A DNA stretch of 64,000 nucleotides from Ruminococcoides sp052118065 (GCA_052118065.1 JBQKHY010000011.1:1-64000); one strand, 5' to 3'; shown: positions 1 to 8,946, counted from the stretch's first letter. Numbers and translations: made by a program. The notes: a model not told the origin generated them from the sequence alone.

Positions 1-417
1 GATGCTTATTCTAGGAAAATCGTAGCTTGGAATCTTGAAGAACATCAAACATCTAATGAAATGATAGAAACATTGAAAAAAGCAGTTGATGAAAGAAATC
101 CTGAACCGGGACTGATTATACATTCAGATAAAGGCTCCCAAATGCGTTCAGAAAGTTACAGAGAGTTTATTAGTAGCCATAATTTTGCTTATAGTTATAC
201 ATCACTAAATCATTCATGTGATGAAAATGCAGCTCAGGAGTCTTTTCATGCTTCATTAAAAAAGGAATGTATTTATCAACATAAGATTAGAAACTACTTG
301 CAAGCATATTCCCTTATTTACAACTATATTGAGAATTTTTACAATACTAAAAGAATTCATTCATCTATTAATTATCTTTCACCTTGTGATTTTGAGAAGT
401 CACTTCACACCGATTAG
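1..417 (+). CDS. IS3-family transposase OrfB, 3' part (cut by window edge)
   Basis: The reading frame is open from base 1, so this is the C-terminal 138 residues of a longer protein. It shows the second half of the rve/DDE integrase core of IS3-type transposases. The second catalytic Asp lies in HSDKGSQ (about codons 41-47). The catalytic Glu lies in DENAAQESFHASLKKE (about codons 72-87), followed by the usual 'YN..R.HSSINYLSPCDFE' tail. The first catalytic Asp would lie upstream of the window. The stop at 415-417 is normal, so nothing shows that the protein is broken. The family moves DNA by cut-and-paste through a circular intermediate. The internal ATG at 61 is not a start. The upstream OrfA cannot be seen. 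Confidence 0.88.
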   Translation, partial: DAYSRKIVAWNLEEHQTSNEMIETLKKAVDERNPEPGLIIHSDKGSQMRSESYREFISSHNFAYSYTSLNHSCDENAAQESFHASLKKECIYQHKIRNYLQAYSLIYNYIENFYNTKRIHSSINYLSPCDFEKSLHTD

Positions 418-475
418 CAATGTAAATATCCCCCTCTTTTTTACTTTTTTTATATCAAATTATTGACAAAGTCCC
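1..475 (+). mobile_element. Right part of an IS3-family insertion sequence
   Basis: This covers the transposase C-terminus plus about 58 bases of AT-rich tail. The right boundary is placed at 475/476 because identity with the repeat copy at 27361 begins exactly at 476. The sequence before it (TTGACAAAGTCCC) has no counterpart there. The left end, the terminal inverted repeats and any target duplication are outside the window, so the boundary is inferred. Confidence 0.55.
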
Positions 476-547
476 CTTTGCGTATGCAAAGACGGAAGGA
501 GTGATTGGAATTGTAAATTCATTTACAATTCCATATTAGTTGAAACT
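476..547. repeat. 72-bp fragment of an intergenic repeat, identical to 27361-27432
   Basis: All 72 bases match 27361-27432, and identity stops abruptly on both sides. The segment holds GACGGAAGGAGTGAT, the right terminal inverted repeat of the longer element at 27144. It also holds a 12-bp hairpin, TGGAATTGTAAA with its complement around the loop TTCA. It lies directly after the IS3 tail, so the IS probably landed in a copy of this repeat and left its right end here. Confidence 0.8.
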
Positions 548-588
548 ATCAAATAGCACTACAAATCCTAATTTACCTAACTGTAATA

Positions 589-629
589 CTAAAAACAAAA
601 ATAGCCGATAGGGGATACCTATCGGCTAT
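589..629 (-). terminator. Intrinsic terminator of the HtrA/two-component operon
   Basis: A 12-bp perfect stem (601-612 with 618-629, ATAGCCGATAGG) has a five-base loop. Read on the minus strand it is followed by TTTTTGTTTTTAG. It starts 36 bases after the htrA stop. Confidence 0.85.
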
Positions 630-664
630 TGTGTTATAAAACTTAGTATTTGACTTAATTTAAA

Positions 665-2314
665 TTACTTCTGTGTTTCACCTTTATCGGCTACTAGGGT
701 AACATTGATTGTAGCAGTTTTGCTATTGCTTGGGTTGGAGCTGTCAACCTTACAAATTTCTACATTGATTTTGTCTCCAACTTTGTGTTTAGCAAGAACT
801 GAATAAACCTGATTAAATGTTTTAACTCTTGTGCCGTCCACCTTAGTAATAATGTTCTTAGGTTTTGCACTGGAATTAGCAAAACTACCGTCATCAGCAA
901 TTTCTGTAATCAAGATACCCTGAGGAATACCAAGAGCAGTAGAAGCAGTTTCATCAACTGCAACACCAACAATTCCCAGTCTTACTCTGTTTTCAACATA
1001 ACCGTATTTAATAATATTGTTTACAACTGTTTCCACAGTATCGGTAGGAATTGCAAAACCCATACCTTCATATGTTGCAGAGTTAATCTTAGCAGTTGTA
1101 ATGCCTATTACTTCACCGTAAAGGTTACATAATGGACCACCACTGTTGCCCGGGTTTACTGCTGCATCTGTCTGAATATATGATACTGTACTGTCGTCTA
1201 ATGTTCTGTCCTTAGCTGAAACAATACCCTTAGTTAAGCTATTCTGAAAGTCAAGTCCACCGGGATTTCCAACTGCAATAATATCTTCACCAACTTGAAG
1301 ATGACTTTTCTTAACAAAGTGTACAGGCTTTAGGTCTTTACCTTTAATTTTTAGAACTGCAAGGTCTGTACGAGTATCATATCCAACTACATTAGCAGTA
1401 TATTTTTTGCCATCATTATTGATTATCTGGTATTTGTATGCTGTCTTGCTGTCACCAATAACATGACTGTTTGTAACAATATAACCGTCACTACTAACAA
1501 TAATACCTGTACCTTGACCCTCAGCGTTTTCTTCACTTGAGATTTTATCTTCAAAAGTTAGAATTGCCACAGTAGAGTCGGAAACCTTTTCATAAGCAGA
1601 TTGTGCTGACTTTTTACCACTTGACTTAGTATCAATAATAATGCCGTCAAAGTTTTTGTCTGTGTAGTTCTTTGCAGCATTATTTGTAGTTGTTGTACTG
1701 TTTACTGCATTTTTTACAAGGTCATCATAGTATTGGTCAAATGTATAGTCAGAGGTGTAGTTGCCACCTGCAGGGTTTGTAGCCTGTTGCTCATACATAT
1801 TGCCACTTGTATTGCCCTCAATCTTAACTGATAATCCTCTGCTACCTGTCAATACAGAATAAGCAAAGAAACCACCTGTCATAATAAGTACAGTAACAAT
1901 AACAGTTATAAGGATTGTTACACCTTTTTTGGAACTTTGTTTCTGTACATTAGGCACATTGAATTTACCCAAAACATTTTTTTCAATATTTTCTGAGTTA
2001 TCGGTAGTTTCAATAGGTTTAGGGTCACTTAGAAAAGCGTTGTTATTTGGCTTTTCTTCTGTAGGCTTTTCAGCAACAATCGGCTTTTCTTTCTTTGGTG
2101 TAAAGGAAAATGTATCATCAGGTCGGTTAGGTCTTTCCTCACCAACAGTAAAGATTGGCATTTCCTTTACAGGTGAAGGCTTTTTATCGGTGCAAAATCT
2201 ATTAGCTACACCGTTAAAGCCACCATCCTTAGTTTTTTTCTGTAACTCCGGCAACGGCTCCGGAATAGGAGCAGGTGCCGGATTATTTAGTTCAAAATCA
2301 TTATTGTTTTCCAT
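665..2314 (-). CDS. Membrane-anchored HtrA/DegP-type serine protease with PDZ domain
   Basis: This is a 549-residue envelope quality-control protease. Residues 1-125 are a Pro/Lys/Glu-rich cytoplasmic tail. About 131-155 is one membrane span. A flexible Ser/Thr/Asn-rich linker follows, then the trypsin-like domain with the triad His284 (TNSHVIG), Asp317 (TRTDLAVL) and Ser391 (NPGNSGGPL). A single C-terminal PDZ domain spans about 440-540. The family degrades or refolds damaged exported proteins. It is the last gene behind a response regulator and sensor kinase on the same strand, 24 bases after the kinase, like the CssRS/HtrA arrangement of Firmicutes. Control by the adjacent system is inferred. 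The cytoplasmic tail is longer than in many HtrA proteins. Confidence 0.9.
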   Translation of the reverse strand: MENNNDFELNNPAPAPIPEPLPELQKKTKDGGFNGVANRFCTDKKPSPVKEMPIFTVGEERPNRPDDTFSFTPKKEKPIVAEKPTEEKPNNNAFLSDPKPIETTDNSENIEKNVLGKFNVPNVQKQSSKKGVTILITVIVTVLIMTGGFFAYSVLTGSRGLSVKIEGNTSGNMYEQQATNPAGGNYTSDYTFDQYYDDLVKNAVNSTTTTNNAAKNYTDKNFDGIIIDTKSSGKKSAQSAYEKVSDSTVAILTFEDKISSEENAEGQGTGIIVSSDGYIVTNSHVIGDSKTAYKYQIINNDGKKYTANVVGYDTRTDLAVLKIKGKDLKPVHFVKKSHLQVGEDIIAVGNPGGLDFQNSLTKGIVSAKDRTLDDSTVSYIQTDAAVNPGNSGGPLCNLYGEVIGITTAKINSATYEGMGFAIPTDTVETVVNNIIKYGYVENRVRLGIVGVAVDETASTALGIPQGILITEIADDGSFANSSAKPKNIITKVDGTRVKTFNQVYSVLAKHKVGDKINVEICKVDSSNPSNSKTATINVTLVADKGETQK

Positions 2315-2338
2315 ATATATTTCTCTTACTTCTAAAAT

Positions 2339-3790
2339 TTATTTGTTAGGTATCCAGAAAGCAAAACAGGTTTCCTTGTCAATTTCACTGGTAACAGTAA
2401 TTTCACCACCATGTAGGTTGACAATAGTTTTTACAAGGTAAAGACCAAGTCCCATGGACTTCTTGTCCTCACTTCTTGATTTATCTGTTTTGTAGAATTT
2501 ATCAAAGATAAACGGTAAATCTTTCTGTGAAATACCCTTACCTGTATTTTTAACGCTAAAGTAAAGTTTATCACCTTTGCTTTCGGCATAGAAAGTGATT
2601 TGTCCACCTTGTGGTGTAAACTTTGTAGCGTTTTCAATTAGGTTATAAAGAACTTGATGTAATAATGCTTGGTCACCGTAAACAGAAAGACCATCGGCAG
2701 ATTCAAGTCCTATAATATCAATTTCCTTTTCTTCCAGTCTGTCTTCAAATGTCAGAAGAATATTTACAATGGTAGAAATTAAGGAGAATTTAGTTTTGTA
2801 AATTGTAGTTTTGCCACTGTCAATTCTTGCAAGGCTTAGCATTGAGACAACAAGTCCTGAAAGTCGTGATATTTCTTCAGAAACAATAGTTAGGTAGTGT
2901 TTCTGCTTACTTTCCGGAATAGTGCCATCAAGAATACCGTCAATAAAACCTGCAATAGTGGTCATAGGCGTCTTTAATTCGTGACTTATGTTTGCAATAA
3001 AGTCCCTTCTGACTGATTCTTCTTTATCAAGAGCATCAGCCATATCGTTAAAGGCTCTGGTTAGCTGACCAACTTCATCCTTACCTTTTACAGGAATACG
3101 ACCTGAAAAATCACCCTTTGCAAATTTCTTGGCTTGTTCACTCATTTGCTTTAGCTGTTTAGATTGAGTGTAAGAGAAAACACCGGCTAATAAGCAAGAT
3201 ACAAGTACAGAAGCCAAAACTGCATAAATTAGGATGTGGAAAATTTGGTTAGGCAATTCATTTTCTATTGTATGTTCAGGTACACAAACAAAAATATAAC
3301 CGGCTATTGCCATACCTTCTTTTGTACCTTCGGTTAATTTTAACTTGAAAGGTGAGGCAACAGTTAACTTTGTATCACTATAGAAAAAGTCCGTTTTCTT
3401 TTGACTTTCGTAATACTGGTCTTTTATTAGTGCATTGGTTACATAATAAGGCATTTGGTAGCCTTTTTTAATGTTTTTGTCTTGTCTTGTAATTCTGTAA
3501 ACCGTACCTGCTGCATCTGTAATAATAAGATTGTAAGAATTATTTTTGCTTAAATCAATCATAAGGTTAAAGGTTTCTTGGTCTTTAACTTCAAGTTTAC
3601 CGTCTTTATTTTCCAGAGCTTGTGTGGTTAGCAATACATAGGAATTAAGGTCTACCTTAGCTTTGTTTAGGTTTCTCGTGTTCCAAAACTGATTGACAAA
3701 AACCATAAGAAAAGTGCCTAGTATAATAAAGGCTATTAGTATAATACCCATTGTTATGGATAGGTATTTTTTAAACAAAGAAATTTTCAT
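2339..3790 (-). CDS. Sensor histidine kinase (HAMP, HisKA, HATPase)
   Basis: This 483-residue membrane kinase has a first membrane span at about 11-33 and an extracytoplasmic sensor region at about 35-180. A second span lies at about 184-206, followed by HAMP at about 207-260. The HisKA box FIANISHELKTP carries the phospho-accepting His270. The C-terminal HATPase domain shows the N box (LIENATKF), G1 (NTGKGI) and G2 (GLGLYLVKTI). Its ATG shares one base with the stop of the response regulator upstream, so the two are translationally coupled. It should autophosphorylate in response to an envelope signal and pass phosphate to the partner at 3790-4479. The sensor region resembles no named ligand domain I recognise. 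Confidence 0.92.
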   Translation of the reverse strand: MKISLFKKYLSITMGIILIAFIILGTFLMVFVNQFWNTRNLNKAKVDLNSYVLLTTQALENKDGKLEVKDQETFNLMIDLSKNNSYNLIITDAAGTVYRITRQDKNIKKGYQMPYYVTNALIKDQYYESQKKTDFFYSDTKLTVASPFKLKLTEGTKEGMAIAGYIFVCVPEHTIENELPNQIFHILIYAVLASVLVSCLLAGVFSYTQSKQLKQMSEQAKKFAKGDFSGRIPVKGKDEVGQLTRAFNDMADALDKEESVRRDFIANISHELKTPMTTIAGFIDGILDGTIPESKQKHYLTIVSEEISRLSGLVVSMLSLARIDSGKTTIYKTKFSLISTIVNILLTFEDRLEEKEIDIIGLESADGLSVYGDQALLHQVLYNLIENATKFTPQGGQITFYAESKGDKLYFSVKNTGKGISQKDLPFIFDKFYKTDKSRSEDKKSMGLGLYLVKTIVNLHGGEITVTSEIDKETCFAFWIPNK

Positions 3791-4479
3791 TATTTTGCAT
3801 CAAACTTGTATCCAACACCCCATACAGTTTTAAGACTCCATTGGTCGGATACACCATTAATTTTTTCTCTTAATCTTTTAATATGTACATCAACTGTACG
3901 GCTGTCACCGTAATAGTCAAAACCCCATACCTTGTCAAGAAGTTGGTCTCTTGTAAATACCTTGTTAGGGTTACTTGCCAAATAGTAAAGAAGTTCCATT
4001 TCCTTTGGTGGAGTATCAATATACTTACCGTCAACTCTAAGTTCATAGTTAGTTAGGTTGATAGAAAGTTTATCCCAGTTGATTTCCTTAACCTTTTCTT
4101 TTTCTTCATTAGTACCTGTTCTTCTAAGTACTGCGTGAATACGAGCAATAACTTCCTTTGCTTCGAAAGGCTTAATAATGTAGTCATCGGCACCTAGTTC
4201 AAGTCCTAAAATTTTATCAAAAAGTTCACCTTTGGCAGTTAACATAATGATAGGTCTGTTGCTTGTTTTACGAATTTCTTTACAAACTTGCCAACCGTCC
4301 ATCTTAGGTAGCATAATATCAAGCAAAACAAGGTCAGGTTGTTCTCTGTTGAAAAGTTCAACAGCCTGTTCACCGTCATTGGCGATTACAACCTGATAGT
4401 CATCTCTTTCAATATATAAACGCAAAAGTTCGCAAATGTTGACATCATCATCAACAACTAATATTTTTTCTTTGCTCAT
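3790..4479 (-). CDS. OmpR/PhoB-family response regulator
   Basis: This 229-residue cytoplasmic DNA-binding regulator has a receiver domain (about 3-118) with the acidic pocket Asp10-Asp12, phospho-acceptor Asp54 (LVLLDIMLP), Thr81 (MLTAK) and Lys103 (IIKPF). A winged-helix effector domain follows (about 135-228), ending in VWGVGYKFD. It is the first gene of the regulator-kinase-htrA operon. A good minus-strand promoter sits about 75 bases upstream. It most likely controls envelope-stress genes including its own operon, by analogy with similar operons. Confidence 0.93.
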   Translation of the reverse strand: MSKEKILVVDDDVNICELLRLYIERDDYQVVIANDGEQAVELFNREQPDLVLLDIMLPKMDGWQVCKEIRKTSNRPIIMLTAKGELFDKILGLELGADDYIIKPFEAKEVIARIHAVLRRTGTNEEKEKVKEINWDKLSINLTNYELRVDGKYIDTPPKEMELLYYLASNPNKVFTRDQLLDKVWGFDYYGDSRTVDVHIKRLREKINGVSDQWSLKTVWGVGYKFDAK

Positions 4480-4552
4480 TGTTTCCCTCTTTTCAATTTT
4501 TATTTCAAAAATCCTTTTCTTTAAAATAGTACAAACTATCCCTTATAACTAC

Positions 4553-4580
4553 ATTATAATATAAAATTAGAAAATTTCAA
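4553..4580 (-). promoter_or_regulatory. Sigma-A promoter of the response regulator operon
   Basis: On the minus strand TTGAAA (4575-4580) and TATAAT (4553-4558) are separated by 16 bases. The pair lies about 75 bases before the response regulator ATG. Confidence 0.7.
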
Positions 4581-4609
4581 TGAATATTATTTAAAATCTG
4601 ATTTATTTT

Positions 4610-4649
4610 TAATAAAAAATAACACCACTTGCATTTTACAAGTGATGTT
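4610..4649 (-). terminator. Intrinsic terminator after the DegT-type aminotransferase
   Basis: An 11-bp stem (4621-4631 with 4639-4649, one G-T pair) is followed on the minus strand by ATTTTTTATT. It begins 16 bases after the aminotransferase stop. Confidence 0.85.
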
Positions 4650-4664
4650 ACAGAAGTTTTACTG

Positions 4665-5882
4665 TTAATTTTCTTCAGCAGTCAGTTCAGCATAAACTTT
4701 TTTGAATGTGTCAATTACATATTGTGCATCATCAAAGCTCATTTTACTGTTCATTGGTAATGTTAGCTGATTCTTGTGCATATTGTATGCGTTAGGATAA
4801 TCGGTAATGTCAAAGCCCTTTACTTTGTAAGCAGTAAGCATTGGTAAAGGCTTAAAGTGTACATTACACATAACACCATTGTCAGCCATTTTGTGGTAGA
4901 ATTTATTTCTAAACTCAGCACCTTTACCTAAAAATCTTACAAAGTATAGGTGACCTGATGAACGGCTGTTCTCATCATGATGATTTAGTACCTGTAGGTT
5001 CATATCTTTAAATGCCTCATTGTACATATCAATCATCTTGTGCCTTTTATCAAGAATTTCATCATATCTGCTAAGTTGTGCAAGACCTAAAGCCCCTAAC
5101 ACATCAGGCATATTACATTTATACTGTGTATCAACTACATCATATTCCCAAGAAGTACCATGGTTTTTAGCAAAAGCATCCTTAGTCTGTCCATGTAGAG
5201 AAAGTAGCATATATTGTTTGTATAGTGCTTCATTGTCAATGCCCTTGTGGTTACGCCAAGTAACTGCACCACCCTCTGCAGTAGTCATATTCTTAACTGC
5301 ATGGAAAGAGAAGTTAGTAAAGTCAGCAACAGAACCACACTTTTTGCCATTTCTCATAGCACCAAAAGCATGAGCACCGTCAGCCATAACAATGATTCTG
5401 CCGAAAGCATCTTGTATAGGACTGTTAGGCTTGAACAAATCTTTCTTGCTTTCTACAATATCAAATATTGTGTCATAGTCACACATAACACCGGCAAGGT
5501 CAACAGGAATGATAACCTTAGTTTTTTCGGTAATGGCATTGGCCATTTTGTTGTAATCCATTTCAAATGAATTTTCTTTACAGTCTATCATTACAGGTGT
5601 AGCACCAACATGACAGATAACAGAAGCAGAGGCTGTGTATGTGTATGCAGGTACAATAACCTCATCCCCAGGACCTACTCCTAAAATTCTAAGTGTCATT
5701 TCGGCACAAGCAGTTTGACTGTTTAAACAAACTGCAATATCTGTATTACACCAATTTGCAATGCCTTTTTCAAAGGCTTTTGTTTTTGGTCCGGTTGTAA
5801 TCCATCCTGATTTTAATACTTCTACAACAGCGTCAATCTCTGTCTGTGTAATATCAGGAGGAGAAAAAGGTATATTTCTCAT
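4665..5882 (-). CDS. DegT/DnrJ/EryC1/StrS-family PLP aminotransferase
   Basis: A 405-residue pyridoxal-phosphate enzyme of the sugar-aminotransferase family, which usually transfers an amino group to a keto-sugar nucleotide for surface glycans. The N-terminus shows the family signature GWITTGPKTKAFE. ADGAHAFGA holds the cofactor-binding Asp168, and FSFHAVKNMTTAEGG holds the Schiff-base Lys197. I place the start at the ATG at 5882 because GTGAGGA lies eight bases upstream; a TTG 24 bases earlier has no clear ribosome-binding site. It is a single-gene unit with its own terminator, and no glycan cluster flanks it. The substrate is therefore unknown. Confidence 0.88.
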   Translation of the reverse strand: MRNIPFSPPDITQTEIDAVVEVLKSGWITTGPKTKAFEKGIANWCNTDIAVCLNSQTACAEMTLRILGVGPGDEVIVPAYTYTASASVICHVGATPVMIDCKENSFEMDYNKMANAITEKTKVIIPVDLAGVMCDYDTIFDIVESKKDLFKPNSPIQDAFGRIIVMADGAHAFGAMRNGKKCGSVADFTNFSFHAVKNMTTAEGGAVTWRNHKGIDNEALYKQYMLLSLHGQTKDAFAKNHGTSWEYDVVDTQYKCNMPDVLGALGLAQLSRYDEILDKRHKMIDMYNEAFKDMNLQVLNHHDENSRSSGHLYFVRFLGKGAEFRNKFYHKMADNGVMCNVHFKPLPMLTAYKVKGFDITDYPNAYNMHKNQLTLPMNSKMSFDDAQYVIDTFKKVYAELTAEEN

Positions 5883-6033
5883 AAATAAATCCTCACTTAA
5901 TGACAAATTGTCAAAATACCTATATAGAAGTGATTATACTACTATTATTTCCAAGTGTAAAGTAAAGGTATAGAAATATATGTAAAATGTTACTTTTAGT
6001 CGAATATTTATGTGTGGAAATTTACGAAAATAT

Positions 6034-6070
6034 ACAAAAAACAGAAGCCTTTTTATGTAAGACTTCTGTT
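6034..6070 (-). terminator. Intrinsic terminator after spoIIID
   Basis: AACAGAAG (6040-6047) pairs with CTTCTGTT (6063-6070). On the minus strand the stem is followed by TTTTTGTATA. It lies about 25 bases after the spoIIID stop. Confidence 0.75.
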
Positions 6071-6095
6071 TCTATAATGTGATATTTTGCTTTGT

Positions 6096-6365
6096 TTATG
6101 TATTTTCTTTTTGTTTTCTAAGGTTAAGATACTTATTTCTTGTGGCAATTCCACCTCTGATATGTCGTTCACTTTTATTTATTTCAAGAACCTTTTTTAC
6201 ATCAAGATACAGTGATGGGTTGATTTTTTGTAATCTTGAAGATACATCTTTGTGAACGGTACTTTTGCTAATGCCGAATTTCTTGGCAGTTTGCCGTACA
6301 GTATCTCCACTTTCTGCAATATAATTGCCTAGGGTAACAGCTCGTTTTTCCACAATTCCTTTCAC
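6096..6365 (-). CDS. spoIIID: Sporulation transcription factor SpoIIID
   Basis: This 89-residue protein matches SpoIIID in length and layout. SpoIIID is the small mother-cell DNA-binding protein that tunes sigma-E and sigma-K regulons during endospore formation. A helix-turn-helix occupies about residues 20-42 (GDTVRQTAKKFGISKSTVHK), followed by the basic C-terminal segment (NKSERHIRGGIATRNKYL) typical of the family. The start is GTG at 6365, behind a strong AGGGAGGG with seven-base spacing; an overlapping ATG is out of frame. Its presence says the organism forms, or descended recently from formers of, endospores. Confidence 0.95.
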   Translation of the reverse strand: MKGIVEKRAVTLGNYIAESGDTVRQTAKKFGISKSTVHKDVSSRLQKINPSLYLDVKKVLEINKSERHIRGGIATRNKYLNLRKQKENT

Positions 6366-6425
6366 ATATTAACCCTCCCTTTAAGGATAGTTAAATTTAT
6401 GCTATGGGAATTTCTTTTATTACTG

Positions 6426-7292
6426 TTATTTGCCCTTAATTGTAACTACTGCAACATCAAGTGGATTGAAAAACCTTGGAATACCTCTTGAAGTGTTTAG
6501 TCCTGAAGTGATGATTAGGTTAACATTCTTTTCCTTAAAGTAGCCTTTGGTGTATTTTGGAAAGTAACCCTGTTCAGGAGCATATACACCACCAACAAAT
6601 GGAATTCTGATTATGCCACCATGAGTATGACCTGAAACCATTAAGTCAATGTTGTAGTCCTTAAATGACCAAATGTAACACTCAGGTTTATGACAAAGTA
6701 AAATTGAGAAATGGTTGTCATCCTCTTGCTTTAGGTAGCTTTGGAAAAGCCTGTTTTGTGGGTTGTTGTGATTTGGATAATCATATTCATAGAATGGATA
6801 TTCCTTTATACCGGCTATTGTAAGCTTGTCACCGGACTTAGTTTTGTAATCCACCATTTTATTGTCCAGCATAGTAACACCGGTTTTTGAAATTTTGTTT
6901 TCAAAATCCTTTAATTTATCACCAAGTCCGTTTTCATGATTACCCAGTGCATAATATGTTGGATATTTTTTAGCCAGACTTTTACAGATAGAAATTGCAC
7001 TGTCAAAGTTATCAGAACCTTTTTCTACCATATCACCAACAATACAAACTATCTCAGGGTTTGCGTTATCAATTTTTTTTAGCAATCTTTTGTTGTCTTT
7101 ACCGATAAAACCACCCTCAGTATCGGAAATTACAACCATCTTTACCGAACCTTTTATTTTGTTAGTTTCAACAGTATAATTGCTATAGGTTAAACAGTAG
7201 TTGCTATATATTATGTTGCCTATTGTAAATAGAATAATTGCAAGAAGAATGCAAAGTAAGGTAAAAGCAACCTTATGTTTCTTAATCTTCAT
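6426..7292 (-). CDS. Membrane-anchored calcineurin-like metallophosphoesterase
   Basis: A 288-residue YkuE/YaeI-like phosphoesterase with an N-terminal membrane anchor (about 8-30) and an outward-facing catalytic domain. Visible metal-site motifs are VVISDTEGG (Asp57), GDMVEKG (Asp87), LGNHENG (Asn118-His119) and SGHTHGG. The first motif normally reads D-x-H; here it is Asp57-Thr-Glu59, so one metal-ligand His is replaced by Glu. The ATG at 7292 has GGTGG five bases upstream; the longer reading from 7337 has no such site. Relatives hydrolyse phosphodiesters or lipid pyrophosphates; the substrate here is unknown. Confidence 0.85.
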   Translation of the reverse strand: MKIKKHKVAFTLLCILLAIILFTIGNIIYSNYCLTYSNYTVETNKIKGSVKMVVISDTEGGFIGKDNKRLLKKIDNANPEIVCIVGDMVEKGSDNFDSAISICKSLAKKYPTYYALGNHENGLGDKLKDFENKISKTGVTMLDNKMVDYKTKSGDKLTIAGIKEYPFYEYDYPNHNNPQNRLFQSYLKQEDDNHFSILLCHKPECYIWSFKDYNIDLMVSGHTHGGIIRIPFVGGVYAPEQGYFPKYTKGYFKEKNVNLIITSGLNTSRGIPRFFNPLDVAVVTIKGK

Positions 7293-7544
7293 ATATACCA
7301 CCAAAAATATTTTATCACTATTTTTTATAATATGCAAAAAACTATGAAAAATAATATGGTAAATTTCAGCTTTATATGTTACAATAAATGTGTGTATTTA
7401 AAAATAGAATTTGTATAAATTTTGATTTTGCTATAGCTTTTAACTATATCAAACCATAAATAATAAGTATTTTGTATATACTAAAAGCTATGGTAAAATA
7501 CTAAATGTCTTAAAGATATTAATTAGAAAAGACAAGGTGAAAAA

Positions 7545-8057
7545 ATGAGTGAACCATTAGAGATAGAGAGAAAATGGCTGATTGAGTATCCATCTGTTGA
7601 TATGATGAAAAATATGACAGATTATGATTATTCGGAAATTGAGCAAACCTATACTAATTATATGGAACATTCTGCTTACGGTAGAATTCGTAAAAGAGGT
7701 AAGAATGGTAATTATAAATTCTACAAAACTTTTAAGAAGAAAATTACCAACCTAACCAGAGTTGAATACGAAGATGAAATTACCGAAGAAGAATACAACA
7801 ATATAATGAAGTATAAGAGGGAAGGCTTTAATACTATTAATAAGGTTCGTCATACTTTTATTTATGAAGGGTTAAAATACGAAATAGATGTGTTTCCTTT
7901 TTGGGATGACAGGGCATTTATGGAATGTGAGGTAAATAGCGAAGATGTAAAAATTCCTATTCCTCCTTGTGTAAAGGTTATTAAAGAAGTAACCGATGAC
8001 AAGAGATATACTAACTCAAACCTTGCACAAAAAATTATTACTGAGGATTTAAACTAA
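7545..8057 (+). CDS. CYTH-domain protein (triphosphate tunnel metalloenzyme family)
   Basis: A 170-residue cytoplasmic protein opening with the CYTH signature EIERKWL (residues 6-12). Alternating charged strands follow (GRIRKRG, FYKTFKK, RVEYEDEI, YEIDVFPFW), as in the eight-stranded tunnel fold that binds triphosphates through Arg/Lys and metal through Glu. Characterised members are thiamine-triphosphatases, tripolyphosphatases or class IV adenylate cyclases; the sequence does not decide among them. It lies 22 bases before metF, so it may be co-transcribed with the methionine genes. A 10-bp inverted repeat with a wide 39-base spacer (7433-7442 and 7482-7491) lies upstream, significance unclear. 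Confidence 0.8.
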   Translation: MSEPLEIERKWLIEYPSVDMMKNMTDYDYSEIEQTYTNYMEHSAYGRIRKRGKNGNYKFYKTFKKKITNLTRVEYEDEITEEEYNNIMKYKREGFNTINKVRHTFIYEGLKYEIDVFPFWDDRAFMECEVNSEDVKIPIPPCVKVIKEVTDDKRYTNSNLAQKIITEDLN

Positions 8058-8079
8058 GGAAAGACATAGAGGTATAATT

Positions 8080-8946
8080 ATGAAACTAAGTAACTTATAT
8101 ACAAAGGCTAAAGAAGAGGGAAAGACAGTATTATCATTTGAAGTTTTCCCACCTAAAAAGACAAGTGGCATCGAAACAGTTTATAAAGCACTTGATGAAC
8201 TTGCTAAGATGAATCCGGCTTATATTTCTGTTACATATGGTGCCGGTGGTACTGAGGCTAACAACACTGCTATTATTGCCGAGAAAGTAAAGTCACTTGG
8301 TGTTGAACCACTTGCACATTTAACTTGTGTTAACAACGACAGAGTTTCTGTAGAAAAGGAACTTGATGAATTTAAGTCAAAGGGCATTGAAAATATCCTT
8401 GCTTTAAGAGGTGACATTGTTCCCGGTATTGAGCCAAAGAAGGACTTTTTACACGCAAGTGACTTGTGTAGTTATATTAAGGCAAGAGGTGACTTTGAAC
8501 TTGCCGGTGCTTGTTATCCTGAAGTACATATGGAAGCAAAGGATATGGTTGAAGATATTAAGAACCTAAAGCATAAGGTTGAATGTGGTGCAGAACACCT
8601 AATTTCTCAGTTATTCTTTGACAATGAAGTGTTCTATAAATTCCAAGATATGGCTAGATGTGCCGGTATTGATGTACCTATTGCGGCCGGTATTATGCCT
8701 GTAACAAATACAAAGCAGATTCAGAGAATGGTATCAATGTGTGGGGCTAGTCTACCTGCTAATTTCTCAAGAATTATGCAGAAATATGAGAATAATCCTG
8801 AAGCTCTAAGGGATGCCGGTATTGCTTATGCAATTCAGCAGATTGTTGATTTAATCGCACATGGTGTTGACGGTATTCACCTATACACAATGAACAACCC
8901 TTATGTAGCCGGAAAAATTACAGAAGCAATTGGAAGTTTGTTATGA
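8080..8946 (+). CDS. metF: Methylenetetrahydrofolate reductase
   Basis: A 288-residue TIM-barrel flavoenzyme that reduces 5,10-methylene-THF to 5-methyl-THF, the methyl donor for MetH. Family signatures are SFEVFPPKK near the N-terminus, ISVTYGAGG, ALRGD (folate/flavin contact), HLISQLFFDN and IAAGIMP. The length matches bacterial MetF. Its TGA overlaps the ATG of the next gene by four bases (ATGA), so metF, the activation protein and metH form one coupled operon. This order fits direct supply of methyl-folate to methionine synthase. Confidence 0.94.
   Translation: MKLSNLYTKAKEEGKTVLSFEVFPPKKTSGIETVYKALDELAKMNPAYISVTYGAGGTEANNTAIIAEKVKSLGVEPLAHLTCVNNDRVSVEKELDEFKSKGIENILALRGDIVPGIEPKKDFLHASDLCSYIKARGDFELAGACYPEVHMEAKDMVEDIKNLKHKVECGAEHLISQLFFDNEVFYKFQDMARCAGIDVPIAAGIMPVTNTKQIQRMVSMCGASLPANFSRIMQKYENNPEALRDAGIAYAIQQIVDLIAHGVDGIHLYTMNNPYVAGKITEAIGSLL

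Noticed and set aside
1929..2441. Plus-strand open frame of 170 codons
   Set aside because: It is antisense to htrA and the kinase end, has no ribosome site, and its Ser/Phe/Leu-rich product reflects reversed codons.
7433..7491. Riboswitch before the CYTH/metF operon
   Set aside because: Only one 10-bp inverted repeat with a 39-base AT-rich spacer is seen; no SAM or cobalamin aptamer blocks were found.
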